Below, in pieces: positions 1-13,337 of a stretch of 64,000 nucleotides of DNA. Under the pieces are notes generated by a model. The model did not search any database. It worked only from the letters and a program-made list of their open reading frames with translations, and was not told where the DNA came from. The position numbers were made by a program, and so were the translations under genes. The DNA lies in assembly GCA_014529385.2 (NCBI GenBank), contig CM043962.1:90135680-90199679 (forward strand). The letters are read 5' to 3'. Each line of letters opens with the position of its first letter. Within the stretch, counting starts at the first letter, position 1. The stretch is from Adiantum capillus-veneris (lineage: Eukaryota; Streptophyta; Polypodiopsida; Polypodiales; Pteridaceae).

Positions 1-964
1 TTAGTTTTTGAATATTTTTTTATAGAAACCATCAAAAGGTTGAGATCGGGAGTTTACTACTATCGATTTCCAATATGTTTGCTTCATACAGACATAAGAC
101 ATAACCAATAAAGTCCCCCACACAAACACACAAACCCTAAATTGGATTCAATAAGAGGGTAAATCAATTTAAAGATCTGACATTTTATTTTAAAAAATCC
201 TTGAAAATTTTGTAGAGATCTTTGATCACATTTTCCAAACACAATTCGGACTCAACTCCCTTGCTAATGGGATATTACTTCTAACCATGATGCTGCACAC
301 AAGTTTTGGCCATGCATACAAGATGACTAACTCTCCAAACAATCAATGGATCTTTTTTATTTGTAAGTTGTAGAGATAGCACCAAGAAGACAATGGAAGA
401 TAGTGGAAGTATCATCTCAACACATGCCTGTACTTGAACCCATTTGGACAATTTGACCACTACCAATCAAATCTCAATATTGAAGTTAATTCATGACTAA
501 AGAGCTTGAGACACCGTGAATTATTCTATTTTTAGTTTTGGTGCCAATTTTAAACAGGTATCTTAAAAGTCTATGCCTATTTTTGGTAATGTATCTCTTC
601 CTTTCTTTTTCATTGACCATTGTTACTTCACTCTATACTTGTTCCTATATCATGTATTTCTAAGATGGTACAACATATACATTATTCACGATTTTATGAG
701 TTCATATCTTTGGAAGCTATCCAAGACGAGGGGTAAGACACCTGATTGTGGTGAAACTAATCACATTCCATGATCGATGTATGTATATGAATATAATTTG
801 TAAGTTTCTCTCCCTTCTATCTTATTAGAACAAAATCTGTTAACATTCATTCATAGTAATAATCATTTTGCTATCATTTATGGATCATTACTTGACAATT
901 GCGGTTTATCATTGATAACTCCATGTTATATGTTTTCCAATCTTCATGCTACTAATCAAGGCAC
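1..964. repeat. Dispersed repeat, copy 1 (uninterrupted)
   Basis: This stretch is nearly identical, with scattered substitutions and small indels, to 54084-55054 further right. No credible coding sequence is visible; the short ORFs are not protein-like. The copy begins at the window edge, so its true left end is unknown. Here the sequence runs on without a break past the GGCAC at 960-964, whereas in the second copy an LTR element starts directly after the same five bases. This copy therefore shows the pre-insertion state. Its class is not identifiable. Confidence 0.85.
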
Positions 965-1559
965 AAAGTCCACTTTTAGTTCTAATATTGATAGATCACA
1001 AATGCAATCACTTGCTAGTACAAATTCTCTCACAAATTTTGAGGTTCAAACTCCACATAAGTATCAAGTTTACAATGGTTTACACTCTTTCTAAAAATCC
1101 AAATCCCAAGTTATTGACGTGTAATAAACTTGCATCATTAATTTACTACTTATGTGTTAGTTTAATTCAAGGATACAAAGATGTCTATGTAATGAAATAC
1201 ACCACTTGTTCCATTATGGAATTTAATTATTTTATTCAAAAGTGCATATACTATCCCACATCTCTTGAATTGTTTACATCCAGACATCGGGCTTTCTAGC
1301 CCTATGAGGTACTAAATTTCTATTGAAATTTTTCTTTTCGGATATTCCCATTTGTGCACACTGTCTGTGCTCCTTCTATGGTTTTGATGCAGGATATGCT
1401 GGACAGGAGGACTATTACACTTCTGTCCCACTTTTTTCCATTCTCCGTGCCCTTAGCTCATGTTTGGATAGTCATTATCTTTTGGGTCATGGTGTAATGC
1501 CCAAGAAAATTTAAAAAGCATACCTAACCATGCAATGTATTTTAATAGTTAATTACCTT
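965..1559. other. Intergenic sequence without recognised feature
   Basis: This continues the repeat of 1-964 past the point of its similarity to the second copy. It is AT-rich with short random ORFs. I see no motif, repeat or RNA gene in it. Confidence 0.5.
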
Positions 1560-1904
1560 CACCTTGGCACACTCACAATTCATTTCGCATTAGTATATTA
1601 CAACCCTTTCAAAGGATCCCTACCTACACATTACATTTATGAAGATCCACCTTCACTTGTGGACATGGAAGAACAACTCATTCCTGCAAAAATAGTTGAT
1701 CACGAGACCACCACCACACACACTGGCATGTTTTATAGCCTCTATGTTTTGACTTTCAAAGGGAACCCTAGGGAGGATTCAAAAAATGGATGCTTGAAAG
1801 TTTTTCCATAACTTCCTAAACCTTCTCCACACTTTCCATCACTCACGGTCGAGTTGATTCTCTATTGAGCAATCGAGGACAATTTCTATCCCGGGTGGGA
1901 GGGA
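1560..1904 (+). pseudogene. Ty3/gypsy integrase C-terminal (chromodomain-like) fragment
   Basis: A short open stretch ends in a stop at 1811 and continues in related frames toward the LTR. It reads like the end of a chromovirus-type polyprotein: a PFKG element, a PPSLVD linker, then IVDHETTTTHTG and a chromodomain-like segment ending FKGNPREDS. The rest of pol is absent upstream, so this is a 5'-truncated remnant. A purine tract (GGGTGGGAGGGA) at about 1893-1904 sits immediately before a TG, as expected for a polypurine tract followed by a 3' LTR. Assignment to the chromovirus type rests on this tail and on the initiator-Met-like primer sites beside the related LTR at 51.8-52.2 kb. Confidence 0.6.
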
Positions 1905-2250
1905 TGTTACAAGACTAGGCCGTGGAGTTTGGGGCTATGATTTTAGGCCTTTCTTGTGTAGATACTCTCAATTTTCCCTTTCCCCTCTCTTAACCAATGA
2001 ATGGAATTTTTTAGTGTCATTTTCTTGACAGAGTTTGTTCCCTTCCTTCTTTTCTCTATGTACTATTATGTGTAGATATGTCAACATCTCCATCCCTTAT
2101 TTCTCTGTCAACATATTTCCCTTCCATCTCTCCCTTATTTCTCTATCAGCATATTCCCCTTCCATCTCTCCCTTTTTTTACTTCTCTATCAAGGCAAGGT
2201 TAAAGTTGATTTTCATGTCCAAGGGTGGAATCCCACCCTTGCTCCCAACA
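1905..2250 (+). repeat. 3' LTR of the truncated gypsy element
   Basis: It starts TGTTACAAGACTAGG right after the purine tract and ends ...CTCCCAACA, giving TG...CA ends and about 346 bp. Positions 1918-2245 are clearly similar to 51808-52100, which is followed by primer-site-like sequences and therefore looks like the matching 5' LTR type. No target duplication can be checked because the 5' end of the element is missing. Confidence 0.6.
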
Positions 2251-2496
2251 AACACACACACACTCCACGTCTCTCACTTCCCCCCAAACACATTCTCTCC
2301 AAATATTTCATCCACGTCTTCACACAAAGTGGTAATAACTCATGTTATTAACACCCCATAGGAGTGTTAATAACATCAAATTCACATCAACCTGCTAAAA
2401 CCAGGAGTTCCTGTTTTCTTGACAGGATATTTGATTTGCCCGATGGACTCAAAATTCCCTCAAATTTTTTAGAGAGGCTCTAAGTTTGGAGGGTCC

Positions 2497-2504
2497 TATA
2501 TAAA
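2497..2504 (+). promoter_or_regulatory. TATA-box-like sequence TATATAAA
   Basis: It lies in a non-coding stretch (2251-2640) with no ORF. About 140 bp downstream a tandem duplication begins. The arrangement resembles the U3/R part of an LTR, but no LTR ends could be set. Function is inferred only. Confidence 0.3.
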
Positions 2505-2640
2505 CAATGGCCCGTCCTTTGAGACAACCCTTTTGGCACACTTTCTAGAGTCCTCACTAGAGCCAAAACTTGAAGTTTATCCTTCAGCTTTATCATATAA
2601 ATTTTTTGCATCTAGTTTCCTATAAAAACACTCACGTATA

Positions 2641-2950
2641 GTTACTACCCTTGGGTGTCTATCGGCCTCGAAGCAGGTTTGGGTAGGAAGCATTCTTGTG
2701 GAGTGTTTAAGCGATGCAAGTTCTTGGGTCTCATTTCTATTGTTGGAATGGAGCGCTCCTCATCACTACACCAGCGTACTTGTATTTTATGACTAGTTAC
2801 CTCCCCTAGGTGTCTATCCGCATGAAAACAAGTTGGGGTAGGAAGCATCCGCGTGGAGGTTTTAGGTGGTGCAAGTGCTTGGGGCTCATTTCTATTGTTA
2901 GAATGGGTGCTCTTCATCATTACACCAATTTCATGCGCTTTGTTTTCCTA
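2641..2950. repeat. Tandem duplication, two units of about 155 bp
   Basis: Unit 1 starts GTTACTACCCTTGGGTGTCT at 2641 and unit 2 starts GTTACCTCCCCTAGGTGTCT at 2796. Both carry the same following text, including TGGGGCTCATTTCTATTGTT-like sequence, with perhaps 15-20 percent divergence. No convincing coding sequence was seen. Confidence 0.75.
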
Positions 2951-3106
2951 TTATCACTTTTGTTGGGATATTAATGTTTCCCAAAGGGACCTTGATGCTA
3001 CCCGGAGGCCCCCTCATGTTGCTCGGAGGGCTAGGGATGTATCCCAAAGGACTAGGGTTGTATCCCACTCAAGCATGTAAGGGGAAGGGATAAATGTGCA
3101 TTTTTG

Positions 3107-3159
<53 letters not shown>

Positions 3160-3694
3160 AAATATTTTTAGAATCTTCTTGCCAAGTTTCAAAAAAGCGC
3201 TCCCAAGAAAATGCTCGCCAAGAAATCACATCCTCTCTTCATGAAGCTCTATTCTTTACGCATAAAAAGAAACCATAATCTTGAGGGATGACAAATAGAG
3301 AATCATCTTCCAATGATACTACTTACAAGCCTAGATATATTATGGGTAAGCTTAATGATAAGAGCTATCACAAATATAAAATCTCAAGACAGAGCTCTGT
3401 CTCAAGCACCTTCAAATAACTTTGGGACATCTTAACTAATTTTAGTCCTTTTTTGCAAGTTTTACCAAATCTAAGACTTGGAGAAGATATAAACTCACTT
3501 TTTTGTGACTTTTCTATGATTCCATTGTTAGCTCCTATGATTCTTCTTCTTTATCTTTGCTTGTGAGATGGGGTTTAGTAGCTCTCATCTGTTGGTTCCA
3601 CTCAAAGATACCAACAAGAAGACACAGTCCACAACAGATGTTTTGATGTTTAGAGCACCTCAAGCAATGCTCACACTCAAAATTTTCTTCACAC

Positions 3695-3698
<4 letters not shown>
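2951..3698. other. Non-coding stretch with AT/AG microsatellite
   Basis: An (AT)n run followed by an (AG)n run lies at about 3109-3155. The remainder is AT-rich and shows no supportable gene. Confidence 0.6.

Positions 3699-3727
<29 letters not shown>
3699..3727. repeat. (GT)n microsatellite
   Basis: A pure GT run of about 29 bp preceded by ACACACAT. Confidence 0.95.
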
Positions 3728-3730
<3 letters not shown>

Positions 3731-3884
3731 ATATCTTCAAGATGTCTAGGGATGATTCATGTTGGCAAAGATGGAGATTGAGTCCCAAATTTCTTTTCCA
3801 CTCTTCATTCCCTCATATATCAGTGCTACCACATAAATGATTTCCAACCCACTCTTGATTGTAGGTATTTTGTTGCATGCTTCT

Positions 3885-4900
<1,016 letters not shown>

Positions 4901-5046
4901 AAACAATTACTGGATAGTTTAGCACTAAAGGTCAATGGCTTCTCCATGTGTAGTAGTTATCCCACCATTACTACAACAATTACTGGATAGTTTAGCACTA
5001 AAGGTCATGGGCTTCTCCATGTGTAGTAGTTATCCCACCATCACTT
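4901..5046. repeat. Tandem duplication, two units of 73 bp
   Basis: The block around ACTGGATAGTTTAGCACTAA occurs twice with a 73-bp period and only about three differences, so the duplication is recent compared with its surroundings. Confidence 0.9.
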
Positions 5047-5199
5047 TCTAGAGATAGGACAAAAACTAGGGTCGTAATCTTGAGGTGCTGAGGCACATTT
5101 TGGTATGTCGTTTTATCGTGTGGCCTCTTCTTGAACCATTTCTTATGTTATAGAGGTGTATTCTCTAGTATGGTGAGCACTTGATGTGTAGAGATAGGC

Positions 5200-7650
5200 T
5201 AATTCTCAAAATCTCCTCTTTGATTAGGCTAGAGGGCTAGCAAAAGCTTCTTCTTTAATAGTATAGCCTCTTGCTTCATCAATGGGAGAGAGTTTATCTC
5301 GTGGCCAAAGTTTTTGACCACATTATCTGGCTTTATCATCAACAAAGCTATACATTCCAAGACCTTGAGCTCATATAACATGAATTCCTTGTGTGAAGGG
5401 CTTGAAATCTTTGCAATCCATCTCTTTATCTCCTCTATTGCATAATTTATTAGTTTCTTTAAAGTTGCGTAGTACACCCAAAGTAGATTTGGTTGGTAGA
5501 TCCACTGGGAAAAGGTATACTCTTGCAGTTTTTGTAATAGGTCTTGGTGTCTATAGAACCGGTACCACTGATTTTTCCTTTACGACATTGATCCCCAGCT
5601 CTGTAATTTGCAGCTCTTGTTCATGATTTTTGGCTTGGGTGGGTAAGTATGCATGTGCCTTTGACAACTATTCCTTTAGCTCCTTGATTTCTTGATTTTT
5701 TTAGAGCCTAGATGGTCATATGGAATGTTGTCATATCATGGCAGTTATACCTTTCTTGTGCAGGTCTACCTTTACTTCCTTGAGTTCTTCTAGCAAAGCT
5801 ATTGATGCTTGATCAGTGGAAGCTAGAGGATACATATCTTGCATTGCTAGGAGCTGGGAAAGTGTATGCTTCACAACATCATACGAGTCACTCAACTTGG
5901 AATTTATTCTTCCTATCTTGCTAGCTGCTCCTTGAGTCTTTGTTGCTCTAGCTGCATCTCACCGTTGACTTCAATGTGATCTTGTATCTTGCTAGTTGCT
6001 CCTCGAGTCTTTGTTGCTCTAGCTGCTCCTCGAGTCTTTGTTTCTCTAGTTGCATCTCACCATTGACTACAATGTGATCTTGTAGATCATAAAAGTAACT
6101 TTTGCTTCTCTCCGTGCTGGTTCTAGTACCTTGTGCAGATTTTTTTGGCCCTTTTGGAGGCTCTTTATCTACCTCTGAAGCCTTGAATTTTTCATTTTTT
6201 TTGCTTGTGTTTCCTCTATGGCATCTCAAGAATCTAGCTCTTTGACTCTAGGACAATGCCCATTGTCACTTGAATTGAAGCTTGCTTGCTTCCAGAAAAT
6301 GATATAAAACTCTCTAATCAATTTTTTGGCATCTTCAATTATAGCTATGGAGTGTGGTGACACTAGGCCTCCTTCTTGAGTAGTCTGTTGTTGGAAGGTT
6401 CCAGGAACTCACTCTTTGCTTTTTGTTGGTTTGTGCATGGTCTTGCCCTCCCTCTATTTGGCATTGATCATATTTCACAAAGTTTTTTTGATCAATTTGA
6501 GCCTCCTCTTCATCTTCTAGGTGCTTTTTTTTGTCTTCTTTCTCTTCATTTGCAAGAGGTGGTGTCATCGGCTTTGGTGAGACCTATTGCTCAATCTCTA
6601 TATCATCATGTGGTTGGTAAACATCAATGTCCTCCCTTGGTGATTCTTCTTGAGTAGTGTCATGCTCCTTGGCGGAGTCTACTAGAGATTCCATATCATC
6701 TACCTTTTATCTCTTGGGCGGTTTGATTTCTTCATTGAATTCCATATTTGACTCTTATCACTTCAGTATAAGTAATCTTTACCTTTGAACTCTGTCCTCT
6801 TGTGGGTCCTTTTGTAGATGTGGAAGAGGATCCTTCAACTGATTTGACTAAATGTTTGGCTTTGTGCAAAAGGTCCAATTGGACTCTACTAGCGGCAATT
6901 GATCAATCATACCAAGGGCTTGGTATGCAGTTCTTGTTAGTATTGGGCTTACGCATTCATGTATGTCTTGTTTCTGTCTTGCTTCCCTTCAGGTTTTCTT
7001 TGAATGGATTTTCCAAAATATAATTGCCTATATGATGACCCTTTGTTATGCTACCCCATTTCCATTACCATCGCTATGCACAAATTTGGCTATGTGTAGC
7101 AGTCTGAACCTTGATGTGCTATGCGATCAATCTTAGGGGCTGCTCTATTTTGGTGTAGATCAAGTTCTTGTATGTGAACTTGAACCCTTACTGCTTGATA
7201 AAATATTTATCATTGTTGATGGCCTTGGTTTTGTGGAGCACATTATGGTTCCCTACTAATATGTGGAGTGCTTGATTAATGATCTCATTGTGATCTTAAC
7301 TTTGACAGTGGCACTGTGTTTCTCAGTCAATGTGGTCTCTCCATTGTATTCTATTGAGCTCATAAGCTTGTGTGCTCTCTAGAAGTCAGCTCCCCATGGT
7401 GGAAGCCAAAAGAATGTACCAATGTGAAGGCATTTGGATCCTTCAATCACCTCTCTCTATTGGTGCAAGGTCCACAATTCCCTTAGGAATATGGTCATCT
7501 TTACTTTGGAACCATAGAGTGTCATTTGAAACTTTTCAACAAATATGTTTGCTAGAATTTTGGCTAGTTCCTCCTTTGAGATGTGTGCCTTCTCATTTAT
7601 CGAGATGTCAATGACTTCATAGGGAGTTTCTTACCACTCTTTTCGAGCAC
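5200..7650 (-). pseudogene. Degenerate minus-strand coding remnants, possibly Gag-like
   Basis: Several minus-strand open stretches (5229-5477, 5948-6229, 6335-6568, about 7380-7650) have protein-like composition but are separated by stops and frameshifts. They include an acidic, lysine/glutamate-rich segment at 6335-6568 and a coiled-coil-like Q/E/L repeat of the type QRLEEQLEQ at about 5990-6060. The Q/E repeat corresponds to a DNA tandem repeat around 5934-6065. No zinc knuckle, protease or RT motif is visible, so family assignment is uncertain. The position just beyond a palindromic array on the same strand would suit a retroelement Gag downstream of its leader, but this is inference. Confidence 0.35.
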
Positions 7651-7864
7651 TTCTTTGAGGCATTCTGGTAACAAAAAACCAACTAACTCTTGAAATTTTC
7701 AAAAAGTTGTCAAGAAAGTCAGAAAGTGCAAACTTGACCTTCAAATGAAAAAGGAGCATAATTTGATCAGGACAAGTCCAAATTTGACCAAACTTCACCA
7801 CTGCATCTAGAACAACTATAGACACTAGGTCATGTGGTTACAAGTCAGATTTGTGGTTGAGGTT

Positions 7865-9755
7865 CATGGATAATGATCCATGTTGAAACACATTTTGAAC
7901 TTTTGATTGTACCATTTAATAAAGCATGATATATGGATGCTATGGCCCAAAACTTTCTGGATTGGGATCATTGGTTTAAGAATATGCCAATTCTTGGAAA
8001 ATTTCTAAAGACTTGAATAATTTTGGCACTTTGGCTAGGCTTTTTGAAGTCCAAATGACATGATACTTTAGGGTTAGGTTTTACTTGGCAATTGGGACTT
8101 GATGATGGGATTTTGGCCTAAAAAAGTGAAAAAGGTACATGGATCATGATCCATGTTTGGCAGTCTTTGGGGAGAAACTTGGTACACATGTTCCTATAGC
8201 CTATCCTAATATATTGGAATAATATTTTCAGAGTTGGACAAGTTTTCTAAGTTTACACAAGCTCTTAGTCTATGGCCAAATTTGGTCCAAATTTTTCGTA
8301 TTTGGTTGTTGATCCCATCTTTGATCTCTCCTTGTAGTTGTGATGGGGGCTTTTCACAAGCCAAGCTCCCATACCCCTCTTCTATCTTCCCCACCCCATG
8401 GAAACCCCCTCTTAGGGAGGGAGTAATAAAAGGCATTGGAAAAGTAAGAAAAAAAATAAAGTATGAGTATGAAATAAGTGACAAAGGTAAAATAGGCCAC
8501 CTCGTGCCTGCGGGGCAGCTCATCCCTACCCTGCCTCCTTTTTTCTTCACTATTGTCCCACTGTGTGTCCCTTTTTCTCTCCTCCACTCAAAAGGTCAAC
8601 CCCCTCTCTCTTCCCCTTGTCCTTTATCCTTTATCTCTCCCCTCAAGCTACCCCACCCCCTGTTCTTACCAATAATGCACCCTAACTCACATGCCACCTC
8701 TCCTATCTTCCAAAACAACATACCCCACCCCCCTTTTCTCTCTCTTATCATATCCCATGACCCAAATATCCCCCTCTTTCTCTAAAGGGAGCCATGTCTC
8801 TTGTCTTGTAGCCAGATAACCTCCCCCACACTCACACACACTTAGTTTCACTGAAAAAAGGTGCCCACAGACCCATCTCCACCTGGTGGTTACTTGATTT
8901 TTCTTGTGTTCACACACATCTACACACAAATTCACCTCTGAACACACTCCCCTCTCTCCCCTCTTGTAATTACTTTATTCTCCATGTCACCTCTCACTTT
9001 TTTTCATCAACCCATCTCTCTCTCTTAGTCTCTCTCTCATGAGACTGCTGTTCTGGCGCATATACACACAACGAGACAAGTGGGACCCACAGTCACATGG
9101 CATATGTAGATAATGATTTCTTCATTTCTAAATTGTAGAATTTCTCCCCCCTCCTTCCATATATAAAGAGGGGTCACCATCACACTAAGGACACACACAA
9201 CATCACCAAAGAGTACACTATGCACTGTGTGTGCCCACACACACACACACACACACACACAAACCATCACCAGCACCACAGTCACCACTGTGTGTCCCCA
9301 CACACATACACCCACACCATCACCATCACCGCAGTCACCACTGTGTGTGCCCACACACACACACACACACACACCATCACCATCACCATCACCGCAGTCA
9401 CCATGCTCCACTTGAGCATGACCTCTACACCCTTGGGCTATGGAAGATGAAGGGCAGCTAAATGAAGGATGATGGCCATAACCCTTGTGCGAGTCTTCGC
9501 CCCATCAGCTCCCACCTATCCGCCATGTGCTCTACCACTCTCTCCCTTCTCTTTCCCCTACCCTATGCTCCCCATTTCATTGCCTTATTCTCTAAATAAA
9601 TCTTGAGGTTTTGTGAGTATGTTTCTTGCAATGTTTTGCCCATGTGAGGTGTGCGGAATTGCCACTTAGTCTTGTGTTTGGAGTGAGATTGTGTATGTGT
9701 GAAGGGTGTGTGGATTCGCCATCCTTCTGTGGTGCCTAAGTACTAAGCCGCTAAA

Positions 9756-9813
<58 letters not shown>

Positions 9814-10798
9814 TGATCTCATTCCCCTTCCTCTTCACCATTACTCCCAAGCATCCATCTCTCTTATATGGAAACTTTGTTATGGTGGTTTGTTTTTTGC
9901 ATCCTAGCCGCTCAAAGCTAGGTGGTGCCTCCTGTTCGCTTTACTATGATAGGCTCGAGGCGCGCCATTCGGCCCCCGACGTTTTAGAGGCCGTCAGGGT
10001 TCGGGGTTCGCTTTGCTCCCTTCAGTTGTTCTGTCTAAGATTTTGCAGATGTGATGATTGAGAGTTGAAGTACAATCCTAATCATATGTGTCTATTGATT
10101 TTCACAACTGTTGGGATTTGTTTGGACTTTACAAGCTTGCTAGCAAGTTTGGCCCAATTTGCAAGCATTTTTTGGATTATTTTTGATACACTAAGCATAC
10201 CAATTCTTAAATGCCATCACTTTTCCAAAATCACAAACTCTTGCACTTGCACTCTGAAATTGCTCAATTTTTACACATGAAATATTTTAGGCATCTAAAC
10301 ACTGAAAAATTGACATACATTGCCACAGCTGACTTGTATCTCCAATTTTCACTCAAATCTTGGCAAATATGCCCCAAGGTACATGGATCACGATCTATGT
10401 GTGTTGACCAATTTTGACCAAACTTCAAGGGGTGGGTTTGGGCATGTTCCCTAACCTATCGGACAATGGTTTTATAAATTTGAGTTACTCTTTCACCTCA
10501 TGGGTCAAAATGACCAATTGGAGATTGACTTTCCATTTTCCCTTGGTTTTTGGGTGATCTAAGGTCCATTATGTCCAAAATTTTCATGGCATATTATCCA
10601 AGGCTATATCCAACTGTGTGTGCAGTCGTTACCCTTATTTGGCATTTTACCCCTTTTTGGCATGTCAGGGGACATAGATCGCGATCCATGATCAACAATT
10701 CTTTTTATATGTGATTAGAGAAGTGTTTATGGGATTTCCAGAGGAGTCTTTCGCACAGGACATCTTTGGAGGTGGGGGACAAAGATCACGATTCATGT
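7865..10798. repeat. Degenerate array of a 20-bp palindrome (ACATGGATCATGATCCATGT)
   Basis: Five copies of a dyad centred on GATC..GATC were found: 7865-7882, 8137-8156 (a perfect 20-bp palindrome), 10381-10400, 10672-10691 and 10779-10798. The later copies carry substitutions in one arm. Sequence around the copies recurs loosely, with phrases such as TTTGACCAAACTTC and a CATGTTCC...CCTA element. The middle (about 8.3-10.06 kb) is different pyrimidine-rich DNA that may have inserted into the array. The arrangement is like the leader array of element B at 56.5-58.0 kb, but the palindrome is different. Confidence 0.65.
8300..10060. other. Pyrimidine-rich block with CA/CT microsatellites and a TATA-like site
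   Basis: C- and T-rich DNA with (CA)n and CATCAC repeats at about 9230-9405 and (CT)n at 9756-9810. A TATATAAAG lies at 9160-9168 and an AATAAA-like signal near 9594, which would fit the U3-R-U5 part of an LTR inserted in the surrounding array. I could not set its ends or a target duplication. A GC-rich patch at about 9905-10020 differs from its neighbours. The 183-codon ORF here is low-complexity and I do not call it. Confidence 0.4.
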
Positions 10799-11006
10799 TC
10801 CACCACCTTTTACATATGTGATCATATGGCTAGATTTTTCCCTATGAGAGGTGTCTACTGGTGAAAAAATAACTCATGCCCCACATGACCTCTGATAGTT
10901 TGTAAATTTTCTTCTTTTGATTTTATTTGTGCAATTGATATGATAGTGTCTGTGCAAATTTGATCATAAACAATTATTTTGCACTGATAAAAGGATCATA
11001 CTTGTT

Positions 11007-11050
11007 AAATCTAGTAGAATAAGAGTGTCCTAGTGTCCATATCAGGTGGC

Positions 11051-11142
<92 letters not shown>

Positions 11143-11559
11143 CGAATGCAAATGATGTCTAAGTTGCCCATTTTTGCGTATATGTGCCTGACCTACCCGA
11201 GTGCCAAGTATAAACTTACCTTATTTGCTCACATTTTCCATGGCATACATCTGCAACTCATATGGCTCATCCTTTGGATGCTTGGTTATTAATTGCCCTT
11301 GATTTTGCAATTCTGGTCCGTCATAAGTTGGCCCAAATTTTGACATGTGCCAAACCCTTCCAAAAGTGACATGCTCAAAGCTCTTGCTTTGTAAATTTGG
11401 CATTTTATTTTAGAACTTCATTATGAGTTTTTTTGGCTCTGCTTATTAATTTTTGTGAAATCTAGTAGAGTAAGAGTGTCCCAAGTGTCCTTAGGCAGGT
11501 GGAAATGTAGTAGGTAGCTCTACGTCTATCTCTCTCTCTCTCTCTATATATATATATAC

Positions 11560-11599
<40 letters not shown>

Positions 11600-11935
11600 G
11601 ACTATGACCAAATGAAAATGATGTATAAGTTGCCCATTTTTGTATATGTGCCTGACCTACCTCGAGTGCCAAGTGTATACTTACCTTATTTGCTCACATT
11701 TTCCATGGAATACCATCTACAACTTATATGTGGCTCATCATTTGGATGCCTGATCATTAATTTCACTTGATTTTGCAATTTTGGTATGTCGTAAGTTGGC
11801 CCAAATTTTGACATGTGCCAAATCCTTCCAAACTAGACATGCTCAAAGCTCTTACTTTGTAGATTTTACATTTGATTTTAGAACTTGATTATGCCTTTTT
11901 TGGCTCTATTTATTAATTTTAGATTCTTATTAGAT
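11007..11935. repeat. Tandem duplication of about 451 bp with different microsatellites inside
   Basis: Unit 1 (11007-11457) and unit 2 (11458 to about 11935) both start AAATCTAGTAGA.TAAGAGTGTCC. They share long blocks, such as AAGTTGCCCATTTTTG and TTGGCCCAAATTTTGACATG. At the same internal place unit 1 carries (CT)n(CA)n (11056-11141), whereas unit 2 carries (CT)n, (TA)n and a (CTAT)n tetranucleotide run (11527-11600). Confidence 0.85.
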
Positions 11936-12949
11936 TAAAAAGGAAAGAAAAGTATTATTAATTGGCCAAAAATTTAGTCTAAATTATTCGTTACACTCAG
12001 ATGGACATACTCTCACTCTAGGCATCTTGTCCATCAAAATTTGGCATTATTGCTCATTATTATGCATGATAAGTGTTACATTCTACTATAAAAAAGTAAA
12101 ATTTTAAGCGATAAACACACTTTGCACACTAGACATGATCTTTCATCATCTTGTAGCTTTAGATCTTGCAATAAGATGCTCCAGCTAATATTACTCTCCC
12201 CTTACCATTCCGAGTCATCTCGAAAAAAGGTTTTTGAAATGTGCATGGGTGTAAATAGCGTGTCCATGCAAGAACGTGTAATGTGGCCCTATTATAATTA
12301 TGGAAGAGATGCAATGGGTAGCAATATACTATGAAAGATGCAAGTACCAAACTGTTTCTCAATGGTGTTTGTTGGAGAGGCTCCATGTAAACTACATTTT
12401 TTGAATAAAAACTTTTGAACATGGTATGCCTCTTCTTTGATGCTTGGTTTTGTGATTGTTGTTGGCGGATCATTGATTTGGCTTGGCCTAGGTTTGGGTA
12501 CCCAATTTTCTATTGGTTGTGGAGACCATGAAGACTTTTGTGGTGTTGGTCATTTTGGTCTCCATTGCTAGGCTGTTTTTTTTGCAGTTGTTGTTAGCTC
12601 TGACTTATATTTGAGAATCCATTTATACATGGGTATATTTGATAGTTGATCCAGTGTGTGGATCTCTTGTGCACTCGACTTTTCATGGCGTCACTATCTC
12701 ATCTAAAAACTTAAGGTACATCAAATGTTTCATTGCATTGACTCTTGCACTAGTATCCATGAGCGCTTGCTCCATTGATCCATCTACAAGTTGGACATTG
12801 ATTTGTACATCGAGACTGCCAAGCCAATTCAGCTCGATTTGAACTACTTTGATAAGAGGAGATGGTGTTTTGAGTTTTCAAATTGGATATATGTTTGGTC
12901 ATGGTTTTTTCTTCAAAATCTACTACTTTGCTTCCTTCTTTGCAACATG
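11936..12949. other. Degenerate sequence, no confident gene
   Basis: AT-rich at first. From about 12160 leftover minus-strand open stretches appear that could belong to the gypsy remnant immediately to the right. No motif supports this. Confidence 0.3.
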
Positions 12950-13337
12950 GTCTTAGATGGCTTGATTTTCCTGCTTCCATTCTTTTGCTTGGTGAATCTT
13001 ATCGATCATATCAATAGTGAGAGGTAAATGGTACTTCTTTAATCTACAACCATTGATCCAATTAGACATCCAATTAGACATCTCCTCTCCTTCTAATGTT
13101 ACAAGATTTATAGCACCACTTGGTGATATATCAATGATAAAAAATGGGCCATTTTCTTGGTTTTTCAATTTCTTGGAGTGTTGCTCAAAGGTACCGATAC
13201 ATAGTCCCCTTTTTGAAACTCCTTATTGATTACATGTTGGTCATGAAAACCTTTAATTTTCTATTTTTGTGCATATATGGTGCAAGAGCCTTGAGTCACA
13301 GTTCATCTAACTTGGTTAGTTCACCACTCTATCTGAC
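12950..13337 (-). pseudogene. Ty3/gypsy integrase C-terminal region, left part, split by a copia insertion
   Basis: Read on the minus strand, this continues the integrase fragment at 17664-17946. An SH3-like C-terminal segment is visible at 12953-13168 with GPFFIIDISPSGAINLVTLEGEE, here cited by its key blocks GPFFI, GAINLV and LEGEE, followed by WMSNWINGCRLKKY. This matches the usual pattern of gypsy integrase tails, where a product-of-insertion segment precedes a hydrophobic valine/leucine-rich stretch and an N-G-x-x-L-K-K-Y end. Stops and frameshifts show it is dead. The copia element at 13338-17663 interrupts it. Confidence 0.6.
13333..13337. repeat. Target-site duplication CTGAC (left)
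   Basis: The five bases directly before the 5' LTR match 17664-17668 directly after the 3' LTR. Confidence 0.9.

Noticed and set aside
8234-8785. 183-codon ORF as a gene
   Set aside because: Composition follows pyrimidine-rich low-complexity DNA (Pro, Ser, Leu, Phe), and there is no domain.
9037-9461. His/Thr-rich ORFs over the CA/CATCAC repeats
   Set aside because: Translations of simple repeats in several frames at once.
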